Shown here: positions 56,530-63,747 of the stretch, one piece after another
How the letters are laid out: each line of letters opens with the position of its first letter
How positions within the stretch are numbered: the stretch's first letter is position 1
Program-made: the position numbers and the translations under genes
Notes under the pieces: generated by a model
Database searches by the model: none
What the model saw: the letters and a program-made list of their open reading frames with translations, nothing else
What the model was told of the DNA's origin: nothing
Source of the DNA: a virus
DNA length: 64,000 nucleotides
Virus record (IMG/VR): IMGVR_UViG_3300020154_000003
Span: 302,039 to 366,038 of that record
Strand: one strand, 5' to 3'

Positions 56530-57456
56530 TTATGCTACGCTAAAATTAAAGTTACCTGTCAATAAATTGTTTGTTCTCCAAACGACAAACGACTCAGAAT
56601 ATCCATTAGGATTTGTGAACGTAAATGTTTGAGATGAAAAGTCTGTGTTTGATAAACCATTAATTACAAATGATGGTGTACCGAAAGATGCTGGTATTAC
56701 GTAATAGAAGAATTGACTTGCAAGGGATACCGAGAATGTGCTTTTTACTCTTGAAGTTGCAAATTCGGCCTGACCTGACGTTTCATTTAAATTTACATTG
56801 TTACTAATGTCAGTATCAGATTGTCCTATTAAATTCTGGTTATCACCATAATAATATCGCTTATGTCTGAATGTGATGGTCGTTGAAGCACTATCAGAAG
56901 CACCGTTAGTATCAGTTACCAATAAAGTGAATGTTTGATTGGTGTTCGGAGTGGTTAACGTTTTACCGCTAGTTCCTGATTGTGTGTTCCCATCAACAAC
57001 GGGAACACTAACACCATCTAAGGTTATTGTTTGTATAGGAAGGGTATTTCTTGTGGCTGTGAACGATAAATTAACTATCGCGTTATTACCGAACATTCTA
57101 GTACCACCACCAGAGATAGAAGCCGCAGGGGCCACTGAAGGAAAGAAATATCCTTCAAGAAATTCTGTCACCGTTGCACCACCCACATTTACGGCAGGAA
57201 TGCCTGATCTTGTCGTGGCTCTAGCACTATCAAAGTCAGTCTCACCACCTCCTGTAGGGGGCTGTAATTGAATTTTACCACCAATATATGTAAGCACATG
57301 ACCTGAAGCAGATGCACCAGATACTGTCGCATCAATTTCAATGTTTTTGGATTTTAATATCCCTAGAATATTGGTTGTTCCAGACAACGTGAGCGTGTCG
57401 CCTGAAAGCTGTTTAACCTGAATATCGTTTAACGGTAATTTTGTAAAAAAGCCCAT
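56530..57456 (-). CDS. Tail/virion structural protein with Ig-like segment (308 aa)
   Basis: The N-terminus (MGFFTKLPLNDIQVKQLSGD) is short and beta-rich, and a GG..DFDSARATTRSGIPAV segment follows. The centre looks like a fibronectin- or Ig-like domain. The C-terminal part (FRHKRYYYGDNQNLIG then FYYVIPASFGTPSF) matches a pattern seen in many tailed-phage structural proteins (R.YYG, F.Y.YP...G). It is the first gene of the large fibre operon and follows a structured leader. Confidence 0.78.
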   Translation of the reverse strand: MGFFTKLPLNDIQVKQLSGDTLTLSGTTNILGILKSKNIEIDATVSGASASGHVLTYIGGKIQLQPPTGGGETDFDSARATTRSGIPAVNVGGATVTEFLEGYFFPSVAPAASISGGGTRMFGNNAIVNLSFTATRNTLPIQTITLDGVSVPVVDGNTQSGTSGKTLTTPNTNQTFTLLVTDTNGASDSASTTITFRHKRYYYGDNQNLIGQSDTDISNNVNLNETSGQAEFATSRVKSTFSVSLASQFFYYVIPASFGTPSFVINGLSNTDFSSQTFTFTNPNGYSESFVVWRTNNLLTGNFNFSVA

Positions 57457-57474
57457 TTATATAGTATTTATTTT

Positions 57475-57537
57475 TGTAACTTACCGACCGTTCAATGAGT
57501 TACAAGAATTCATTGATTTCGCTCGTCTTTCGTTACA
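57475..57537 (-). other. Structured 5' leader with nested stems before the fibre operon
   Basis: An outer stem TGTAAC/GTTACA (57475-57480 with 57532-57537) encloses an inner stem TCAATGA/TCATTGA (57492-57498 with 57510-57516). It lies between the motif at 57538 and the ATG at 57456. It may affect mRNA stability or translation. It could also be an unrelated inverted repeat. Confidence 0.45.
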
Positions 57538-57547
57538 GATAAATACT
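57538..57547 (-). promoter_or_regulatory. Promoter-like motif AGTATTTATC
   Basis: Recurrent element 81 nt before the ATG at 57456, directly after the terminator at 57563-57598. The long distance is filled by the structured leader. Confidence 0.55.
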
Positions 57548-57562
57548 ATCTAAACCGATAGA

Positions 57563-57598
57563 AAATAAAAAAACCTTATCAATTTCTCGATAAGGTTT
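57563..57598 (-). terminator. Rho-independent terminator
   Basis: A 10-bp perfect stem (57571-57580 with 57589-57598, loop of 8) with GC in the middle is followed in the minus direction by TTTTTTTATTTT. It ends the TerD-like gene 35 nt after its stop codon and separates it from the fibre operon. Confidence 0.88.
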
Positions 57599-57632
57599 CA
57601 TTGGGATTTACCCCTAAGTTGTTTCGCGTTCT

Positions 57633-59771
57633 TTACATCAACTGTGCAGCTTTGTCGTAGCTGGTTATAAAGTCTTCATACTTGAATTGAGTAGTGCTAC
57701 CATCAGGTGAAGATACCGCCACGCCTCTACTTCTAGCATGTAAACATGCAAGATCGTACACGGATAATTTGTCTTTGGTGATCAACGATCTCAGAATTTG
57801 TGAAGTCTGACCTCTACTGTTCTCCAGAGTAGCAAGACTTCCTGATTCCAGTTCCAAATCAGCCCAAATGTATTCTTTCATCAACAAATCGATGATACAG
57901 ATAACCACTGTCGAACTCTCATTAGCCAATGTCATGGCATTACTGATCGTTTTAGGAACGAAAAGAGGGTTCGATTCAGGATATTCTCTTTCCATCAGAC
58001 CAAACACGCAATCCTTCATGGTATGCATAGGTCTGCTTTGGAAATTATGTACTTGAACCACAGCATATCTCGCACCAGCATCATTACATGCGTTCACGTC
58101 AATATCAACGTATTCAGCACAAGCACCTTGTCTATGTCTTACGTCACCTGAGTGGCAAGAATTCAACGCAGCACTTTGCAAACGAGTAAATGATATATGA
58201 TCAACATTTTTCAAATCATTTGCATGAAATGAAACACTCAAATCCAAATCTTCGTAACCCTGTTCATCAAACCAATGGATGTAAGGTCTGATAACTTTTG
58301 CAGACTCAGCAAAAGGAATTCTTGTTCCTCTCACGTAAGTTTTAACAGAAGTATTGATACTTCTCATTGCCGATGGCAATGGAATGTTTTTCAACCTTTC
58401 ATCAATCCAGACACTACCCAACGGTTCAAGGTTACCAAACTGATCGGAGATACAGTTCAAAATAACTCTCTGAATTAAGGAAATTAACTCAGCATTTATC
58501 GGAGGTAGTGGCTCCAACTGCTTTTTGATTGATCTCTTACCTTTGATCATCACGCTTCTCGGAACATTTACTGTTGCTCTGTTTAAGAAATGGTTATATA
58601 GTTCCCACAAAACCTTTCTACTCACTTTAGGAGCGATTTTTTGAAATGTTTCCAGTACTGGAACAGCATCAAAGTTTCTCAACATCCAGTCAAGCCTTCT
58701 AGCATATTCTCCGGGTCTTTGGGATAGAACAGCCATACCTTTCAATTGACTTTCCTTAAAAGCAGCCTCAACTAAACCATTGAAGGTCTTAATTTCCTTT
58801 GCAGCGTTTCTCAACACATCGAAGGCAGATGCAGTTCTAGGAAACTGTTTTGCATATTCGGATGGGTGAAGAATTTCACCGAGTCTCAACCATCTTCCGA
58901 TTTTGAGTTTCATTTCACCCAAGTCGAGATTGGTTTTTTCAAGTAACCCAAGAAGATACTTTCTTTCACTTCTTGAAAATTTCTTGAACTTAAAACGTTC
59001 TCTTGCAGCTTCTTGAAACGCTTTGATATTGTTAAAAAACCATTTTTTTCTACCGTCTTTAACCTCACCGATAGTGACTTTTGGAACAGCAGGCAATGAA
59101 ATATCACCACCTGAAAGGTGTGTAGCGATTCTCAACACATCGGTTGCTGTTTTAACAGGTACGTTTAAACCATGACCAGCAAGCAAGCACAATGTTTCCT
59201 TGAAAGGAACCGTTGATGGCATAACCAAAGAATCACGCTGATTCAATATAAACCATTCAACTACAGCTTTATCGTTTTCAGTGATTGACTGATTGATAGA
59301 TACAAGTCTTGTGAAGATATTCGCAAACCCTTCTTCAGTACCAAGCTGGATAAGTGAAAACTCAGTGTTTTCAAACTTAATACCTCTGTCAAGTAATTCT
59401 TGATCAGGTTCCCATTTACCTTCAGACCAGTAATGTTTAACAGCCATTCTGAACAAGCCTATAAGACTTGTTTCCATGACTTGCTTAGGAAAATTCTTAA
59501 AAAGAGGGGAATAGTTGCCAACACCTAATTTCTTTTGAAGATGGGCAACAGCTTCGATATACCAATCGATGGAAACTACTTCCAAAGCTTCGGGGGATAG
59601 GATGTACCCCAATTGCATTAACTCAGCTTGGATTGTGTCAGCCACCGCAGACGAAACTGAACCGTCAGAAGTCGGAATCATCATCCCTCTTTGGAGGGCA
59701 ATGATATTTTTGGTTAAAGAACTTTCATTAGTTCTAACTTTAACGGCAGCGTTCGCAGTAGATGTACTCAT
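57633..59771 (-). CDS. TerD-like stress-domain protein (MXAN_6230/SCO0854-like, 712 aa)
   Basis: About residues 495-595 contain IHWFDEQGYEDLDLSVSF, then SCHSGDVRHRQGACAEYVDI and ARYAVVQVHNFQSRPM. This is the signature of the TerD/TerF-like beta-sandwich in tellurite/stress proteins, in the variant seen in MXAN_6230/SCO0854 proteins. The preceding ~400 residues are helical, with R-rich segments (RRLDWMLRNFDAVPVLETF, ERKYLLGLLEKT), also like that family. No membrane segment is visible. Such proteins respond to stress or bind calcium in bacteria. Its role in a phage is unknown and could be host take-over or counter-defence. It is a single-gene unit between a tRNA-like region and a terminator. 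Assignment is from recalled family features. Confidence 0.8.
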   Translation of the reverse strand: MSTSTANAAVKVRTNESSLTKNIIALQRGMMIPTSDGSVSSAVADTIQAELMQLGYILSPEALEVVSIDWYIEAVAHLQKKLGVGNYSPLFKNFPKQVMETSLIGLFRMAVKHYWSEGKWEPDQELLDRGIKFENTEFSLIQLGTEEGFANIFTRLVSINQSITENDKAVVEWFILNQRDSLVMPSTVPFKETLCLLAGHGLNVPVKTATDVLRIATHLSGGDISLPAVPKVTIGEVKDGRKKWFFNNIKAFQEAARERFKFKKFSRSERKYLLGLLEKTNLDLGEMKLKIGRWLRLGEILHPSEYAKQFPRTASAFDVLRNAAKEIKTFNGLVEAAFKESQLKGMAVLSQRPGEYARRLDWMLRNFDAVPVLETFQKIAPKVSRKVLWELYNHFLNRATVNVPRSVMIKGKRSIKKQLEPLPPINAELISLIQRVILNCISDQFGNLEPLGSVWIDERLKNIPLPSAMRSINTSVKTYVRGTRIPFAESAKVIRPYIHWFDEQGYEDLDLSVSFHANDLKNVDHISFTRLQSAALNSCHSGDVRHRQGACAEYVDIDVNACNDAGARYAVVQVHNFQSRPMHTMKDCVFGLMEREYPESNPLFVPKTISNAMTLANESSTVVICIIDLLMKEYIWADLELESGSLATLENSRGQTSQILRSLITKDKLSVYDLACLHARSRGVAVSSPDGSTTQFKYEDFITSYDKAAQLM

Positions 59772-59797
59772 AACAGGTATAAGGTTAAAATAAAAAA

Positions 59798-59871
59798 ACT
59801 CTGGTAATTAATTACAGTAATTGGTCAAACATGAATTGATTTTTAGAAGTAACCATATTTGTAGCCAGAGT
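59798..59871 (-). ncRNA. tRNA-sized closed-stem unit 3 (possible degenerate tRNA-like RNA)
   Basis: A perfect 7-bp terminal stem ACTCTGG/CCAGAGT (59865-59871 with 59798-59804) closes a 74-nt unit, and a T-tract (T7) follows in the minus direction. Inside, a 4-bp stem closes the loop TTCATGT, which would present a CAT anticodon after U33. The D- and T-arms are not convincing. It may be an RNA processing product or a terminator-like stem. Confidence 0.3.
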
Positions 59872-59936
59872 AAATTGTAAATATAAGGAAATTTGAATCA
59901 GTAGTTGTTTATCCATTTGTAGTTTAGAAGTAACCA
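59842..59936. repeat. 14-bp direct repeat TTTAGAAGTAACCA, two copies
   Basis: Identical 14-mers at 59842-59855 and 59923-59936, 81 bp apart, one inside each of the two non-canonical closed-stem units. The flanking sequence (CCAT.TTTGTAG) is partly shared, so the pair may come from a duplicated unit. Confidence 0.7.
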
Positions 59937-59954
59937 ACCCGATAGCCTTATATT
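59880..59954 (-). ncRNA. tRNA-sized closed-stem unit 2 (possible structured RNA)
   Basis: A perfect 9-bp terminal stem AATATAAGG/CCTTATATT (59946-59954 with 59880-59888) closes a 75-nt unit. It has a TTCAAAT segment like a T-loop near the 3' arm and GGTTGGTTA like a D-loop. A full cloverleaf could not be drawn by eye. Confidence 0.3.
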
Positions 59955-59968
59955 GTACCTTTGAAAAG

Positions 59969-60040
59969 TAGGGATTAAGGGATTTGCACCCATATCTGTG
60001 TTCGCAATGAACACCGTTCTAAAAGTTAAACTAAGCCCCT
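59969..60040 (-). tRNA. tRNA-like element, degenerate; candidate anticodon UUG (Gln)
   Basis: A 72-nt cloverleaf can be drawn. The acceptor stem is AGGGGCT/AATCCCT (6 of 7 pairs), followed by TA and the D-stem GTTT/GAAC. The anticodon stem is GTGTT/AACAC (perfect, 5 bp), with loop CATTGCG reading UUG at 34-36. The T-arm has ATGGG/CCCTT and loop TGCAAAT. Oddities are no U33, no GG in the D-loop and a G at position 55. No CCA is encoded. It may be a functional variant, a tRNA remnant or a tRNA mimic. It lies upstream of the TerD-like gene, after a copy of the promoter-like motif. Confidence 0.45.
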
Positions 60041-60051
60041 ATTTTTCTTAT

Positions 60052-60092
60052 GAGGTTGCAAATATAGTTAAAAGTAACTTATTGTCAACCTC
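60052..60092 (-). ncRNA. Compact nested hairpin before the tRNA-like element
   Basis: An outer 7-bp stem GAGGTTG/CAACCTC (60086-60092 with 60052-60058) encloses an inner stem AGTTA-CTTT-TAACT. It is 41 nt long and ends 11 nt before the tRNA-like unit. It could be an RNA-processing signal or a small structured RNA. Confidence 0.35.
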
Positions 60093-60139
60093 TTTTTGAT
60101 ATTTTTTTGTGGTTTTACCCTTATTTTTCGAAGGGTAAA

Positions 60140-60149
60140 GATAAATACG
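60140..60149 (-). promoter_or_regulatory. Promoter-like motif CGTATTTATC
   Basis: Recurrent element variant about 100 nt before the tRNA-like element. No coding start lies within 350 nt. It overlaps a 7-bp inverted repeat (TTTACCC/GGGTAAA at 60114-60120 and 60133-60139). It probably starts the RNA/TerD-like unit. Confidence 0.5.
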
Positions 60150-60158
60150 AATTTTAAT

Positions 60159-60190
60159 GGAAAAAGTTATAGAATTTTATAACTTTTTCC
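60159..60190 (-). terminator. Terminator-like hairpin after nrdB
   Basis: A perfect 13-bp inverted repeat (60159-60171 with 60178-60190, loop of 6) lies 7 nt after the stop codon of nrdB. The stem is A/T-rich apart from two G/C pairs at its base, and the following T-tract is weak. Confidence 0.6.
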
Positions 60191-60197
60191 TATTTTT

Positions 60198-61274
60198 TTA
60201 GAATTTGAACTCGCTAAAATCGTCATTGGACGAATCTTTATTGAGAGAACCCACAATATAACTTGAAATTTGCGTTTCTTGGGGTGCCACTTGCACATTC
60301 TTGTTCTCAATCCAGTCGTTAATCCACGTTATCGGATTGCTGGTTTTTTCGAAGATCGGATTCAGGCCGATGGTCTTCATTCTCTGATTAGTAAGAAACA
60401 TCATGTATTTCTTAAGAATTTCAGAGTTTAAACCCAACATACTTCCGTTGCTGAACAGGTAATCAGCCCATTGCATCTCTTCTTTTGCCGCATCTTCAAA
60501 CATTTTAACCACCAACGGCTCACATTCTTTCACAACTTCCGTAAATCCTTCAGTCGGCTCTTCTTTCAGTTTTTTCAACAAGAATTGTGTAAAGCCAAGG
60601 TGAAGATTTTCGTCACGACAGATCAACTTAATGATTTTCGCGTTACCTTCCATTTTCTTGTTTTCAGCAAAGCAGAAAGAACAGGCAAAACTTACGTAAA
60701 ATCTTATGCCTTCAAGAATGTTGATTGAATTCAACGTCAGGTACAATTTCTTTTTCTTCTCATGATCGTCTTCGTCCGAAAGGGCATTGATCATGTTGTC
60801 ATAATATTCAGTAACTGATGAGGTTCTTTTCAGTACTTCGTTATCGTTCAACACGTTATCAAATATTTCAGAAGGACTAGGATAGACATTCTTAATAATA
60901 TAAGTGTACGAGTACGAATGTAATTGTTCAAAGAACTCCCATGCTTTGGCAAACGCCTCTACTTCCGGGGACGAACAATTTTCAAGCAAGTTAGAGATAC
61001 CTCTGGACTGCACTGAGTCCAGAAGTATTTGGTAACTTAAGTTTTTCGTGAAAATGAACTTCTCGTTCTTTGATAATGTCTCAAAATCCGCTCTGTCCTT
61101 ACCAGCAATATCCACTTCCTCAGGTCGCCAGAAGAATCCTAGCTGCTTTTTGTAAAGTTCGAACAAATTCGAGTATCTGAATCTGTCATACCGTTGGATA
61201 TTCAAACCTTCGCCAAAAAACATTGGCTCTTTCGTAAAATCTACAGAGTTGTTGAGATTTATTATTTTTTTCAT
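60198..61274 (-). CDS. nrdB: Class Ia ribonucleotide reductase small subunit
   Basis: The diiron ligands and radical tyrosine are in place. DRADF lies in the first helix, and EQLHSYSYTYII carries Glu, His and the radical-position Tyr. LEGIRFYVSFACSF follows, then CRDENLHLGFTQ with the E..H pair. The start is the ATG at 61274 (MKKIINLNNSVDF), since the frame's earlier codon is a TTG at 61301 with an A-rich leader. The protein pairs with the NrdA encoded 14 bp upstream and supplies the tyrosyl radical for reducing ribonucleotides. This raises dNTP supply for replication. A terminator-like hairpin follows. Confidence 0.95.
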   Translation of the reverse strand: MKKIINLNNSVDFTKEPMFFGEGLNIQRYDRFRYSNLFELYKKQLGFFWRPEEVDIAGKDRADFETLSKNEKFIFTKNLSYQILLDSVQSRGISNLLENCSSPEVEAFAKAWEFFEQLHSYSYTYIIKNVYPSPSEIFDNVLNDNEVLKRTSSVTEYYDNMINALSDEDDHEKKKKLYLTLNSINILEGIRFYVSFACSFCFAENKKMEGNAKIIKLICRDENLHLGFTQFLLKKLKEEPTEGFTEVVKECEPLVVKMFEDAAKEEMQWADYLFSNGSMLGLNSEILKKYMMFLTNQRMKTIGLNPIFEKTSNPITWINDWIENKNVQVAPQETQISSYIVGSLNKDSSNDDFSEFKF

Positions 61275-61288
61275 TTTATAAACTGTTT

Positions 61289-63586
61289 TTAAATTGAACA
61301 AGCACCACTTTCACATGAAGCGTCAGCAAAATTGGATGAGAAATCATCGGTAGACGCATCGTTAATGTTCGCATAATATAGAGTTTTAAGTCCCATTTTA
61401 TATGAATACATTATATCTTTTATAACCACGGACAAAGGTAATTCATTATTTGGATAATTACTATAGTCGTAGTAATGATTTGCACTAATTGATTGATCCA
61501 TCCACTTCTGCATTACAGCACAGATGTTAGTAATTCCACGGTTATCCCCCATTCCGAAAGCAAATTGGTATTTATTCTTCAATTTGCTAATGTCAGGCAC
61601 AACCTGTCTCAAAACCCCCTGTTTTGACACTTTAGCGACAATAAGTGAACGTACTGGCTCGATACCGTTCGTTGAATTGGTGGTTAAAGAACTGCTTTCA
61701 CAAGGCATTTGAGCACTTAGGGTTGAATTTCTCAATCCGTGCTGAAGAATGCTTGCTCTAAGCCCTTCCCAATCCAAAGAATACGATCTTTTCACTAAAT
61801 TATCGACTTCTCTATTATAAGTATCAATCGGAAGTATGCCTTTTGAGTATTTTGTTCTATCAAACCACTCACAAGCACCCTTTTCTTTCGCAAGTTCGTT
61901 GCTGGCCTTCAAAAGATAGTACTGGAAGTGCTCCATAAGTTCATCAATCAATGGCAATGCTGCCTTATCGGTATAAGATACGTCATTTTTCGCTAGGAAA
62001 TAGGCCAAATTTGTCAAACCAACGCCAATTGATCTTCTTTTCAACATTTTTGTTGCTGCCTTCACCGGATAATCTTGATTATCGATTACAAAATCCAGAC
62101 TTCTCACAATATTATCACAGATACCTTCCAATTCACTTAAATTTTTAAGTTCACCAACATTAATTGCAGACAATACACACAATGCTATCTCACCAGCATC
62201 ATCAATTGAGTTTTCAATGTGAGTAATCGGTGTTGTTGGTAAGGTAATTTCAACACAGAGATTTGACATCTTTATAGAATCTAAGAAAGAACTATGAATA
62301 TTTGCATGATCCATGTTCATAACATACATTCTACCAGTTTCAATTCTTTCCTGAGCGAAATTATTCATCACATCTTTTGCGGGAATTTTTTTCACAGATA
62401 TTTTTTTCTTCCCTTCATATTCTTCGTACAACTTTTCGAAGGCATCATTATCGCCTGATACGAATGCTTCATACAGATCAGGTACTTCACCCGGAGAAAA
62501 GAGTGTAATATCTTTTCCTTCAACGAATCTCTTATAGAATAAACGGTTGAATTGAATTCCATAATCCATTTTACGCACTCTGTTGTCATCAGTACCTTTG
62601 TTATTCTTCAATACTAGAATATCCAATATTTCCTTATGCCAGAACGGAAAAAATGTTGTTGATGCTCCACCTCTAATACCATTCTGAGTACATGATTTTG
62701 TGGTGGATTCAAATTTCTTTAAGAAAGGAATTACACCAGTATGAATTACTTCACCATTTCTAATCTTATCTCCAATCGCACGAATACGTCCGAAGTTCAA
62801 ACCAATACCAGCACGTTTCGATGTGTAATACATCACTGCTAAATCGCTGTGGCCAATACTATCCAACGAATCTCCAACATCAACTAGCGTACAGCTTGAA
62901 TACTGTCTGTTAGGGGTTCTAACTCCTGACATGATAGGTGTGGGCAACGAAATTTTAAAGTTGCTTATATCGTTGTAGAATGATCTAATTTTTTGAAGTC
63001 TACTCTCAGTCTCTTCAGCATACAAGGTCATCGCGATCAACATAAACATGAACTGTGGAGTCTCATACACTTTACCAGTCTTTCTATCTTTCAATAGATA
63101 CTTATCAATCAACTGTTGCAGACCAGCGTAAACGAATGTGAAATCTCTTTGATGTCTTAGATAAGAATTTAATTTTTCAAATTCTTCTTCAGTGTATTTT
63201 TCTAAAACTATTTTATCATATACTCCCACCTTCACATTTTTTTTCACAACCTCATAAAGAGATGGTAAGTTATCGCCAGCAGAATTAAAAACTTGTTTTC
63301 TCAATAAATAATTTTGAAGGTTCGCTGCAACGAATTGATAGTTGGGGGTTTCTTCCTTAATCAATGATGCTGCTGACTGAATCAATATTTTATGTATTTC
63401 CTCAGTTTTAATCCCGTTGAACAACTGCAGATTAGCATTCATCGCAATATCTGATGCAGAGACATTATTTATCCCCTCTGTTGCCCATATTAGGACTTTA
63501 TTAATTTTTTCATAATCAAGCTGAACTTTAGTGCCATCGCGCTTAATAATTTGTATGTTATCTGTTTCTACGTTATTTGAACCCAT
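61289..63586 (-). CDS. nrdA: Class Ia ribonucleotide reductase large subunit
   Basis: The 765-residue protein has an N-terminal ATP-cone (IQIIKRDGTKVQLDYEKIN), which gives allosteric control. Catalytic motifs follow: SSCTLVDVGDSLDSIG (about 230), GIGLNFGRIRAIG, NLCVEITLP (about 441) and MPCESSSLTTNSTNGIEP (about 625). The C-terminus is CESGACSI, with the redox pair that accepts electrons from thioredoxin or glutaredoxin. It starts at the ATG at 63586 (MGSNNVETDN). nrdB follows 14 bp later, so the operon is nrdA-nrdB. Its leader has a promoter-like motif and a hairpin. Confidence 0.96.
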   Translation of the reverse strand: MGSNNVETDNIQIIKRDGTKVQLDYEKINKVLIWATEGINNVSASDIAMNANLQLFNGIKTEEIHKILIQSAASLIKEETPNYQFVAANLQNYLLRKQVFNSAGDNLPSLYEVVKKNVKVGVYDKIVLEKYTEEEFEKLNSYLRHQRDFTFVYAGLQQLIDKYLLKDRKTGKVYETPQFMFMLIAMTLYAEETESRLQKIRSFYNDISNFKISLPTPIMSGVRTPNRQYSSCTLVDVGDSLDSIGHSDLAVMYYTSKRAGIGLNFGRIRAIGDKIRNGEVIHTGVIPFLKKFESTTKSCTQNGIRGGASTTFFPFWHKEILDILVLKNNKGTDDNRVRKMDYGIQFNRLFYKRFVEGKDITLFSPGEVPDLYEAFVSGDNDAFEKLYEEYEGKKKISVKKIPAKDVMNNFAQERIETGRMYVMNMDHANIHSSFLDSIKMSNLCVEITLPTTPITHIENSIDDAGEIALCVLSAINVGELKNLSELEGICDNIVRSLDFVIDNQDYPVKAATKMLKRRSIGVGLTNLAYFLAKNDVSYTDKAALPLIDELMEHFQYYLLKASNELAKEKGACEWFDRTKYSKGILPIDTYNREVDNLVKRSYSLDWEGLRASILQHGLRNSTLSAQMPCESSSLTTNSTNGIEPVRSLIVAKVSKQGVLRQVVPDISKLKNKYQFAFGMGDNRGITNICAVMQKWMDQSISANHYYDYSNYPNNELPLSVVIKDIMYSYKMGLKTLYYANINDASTDDFSSNFADASCESGACSI

Positions 63587-63627
63587 GTCTATGTTAATAT
63601 AAAATGATTAAAGTAAAGCATCCCCAT

Positions 63628-63646
63628 CCCTCACCATGAATGAGGG
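63628..63646 (-). other. Hairpin in the nrdA leader
   Basis: CCCTCA/TGAGGG (63628-63633 with 63641-63646, loop of 7) lies between the motif at 63694 and the ATG at 63586. In the minus direction the stem is not followed by a T-tract. It may affect translation or transcription of nrdAB. Confidence 0.4.
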
Positions 63647-63693
63647 TTTTGAATACATAATAAATTTTGGTTTTACGACTTCCGAAGTGTTTT

Positions 63694-63703
63694 TATAAAT
63701 ACA
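63694..63703 (-). promoter_or_regulatory. Promoter-like motif TGTATTTATA
   Basis: Recurrent element 107 nt before the ATG of nrdA. The stretch 63587-63747 holds only this motif, the leader hairpin and an 11-bp ACTTC/GAAGT palindrome near 63679. Confidence 0.5.
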
Positions 63704-63747
63704 ACTCAGACTTTTAATTTTCCAGAAGAAAGTGAAATTTTATCTTC

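Noticed and set aside
59798-59954. Calling units 2 and 3 as true tRNAs
   Set aside because: Terminal stems are perfect but no convincing D- and T-stems form together. They are listed only as structured RNA candidates.
63628-63646. Terminator on the plus strand from CCCTCA/TGAGGG followed by TTTT
   Set aside because: There is no plus-strand gene upstream. It fits better as a structure in the nrdA leader.
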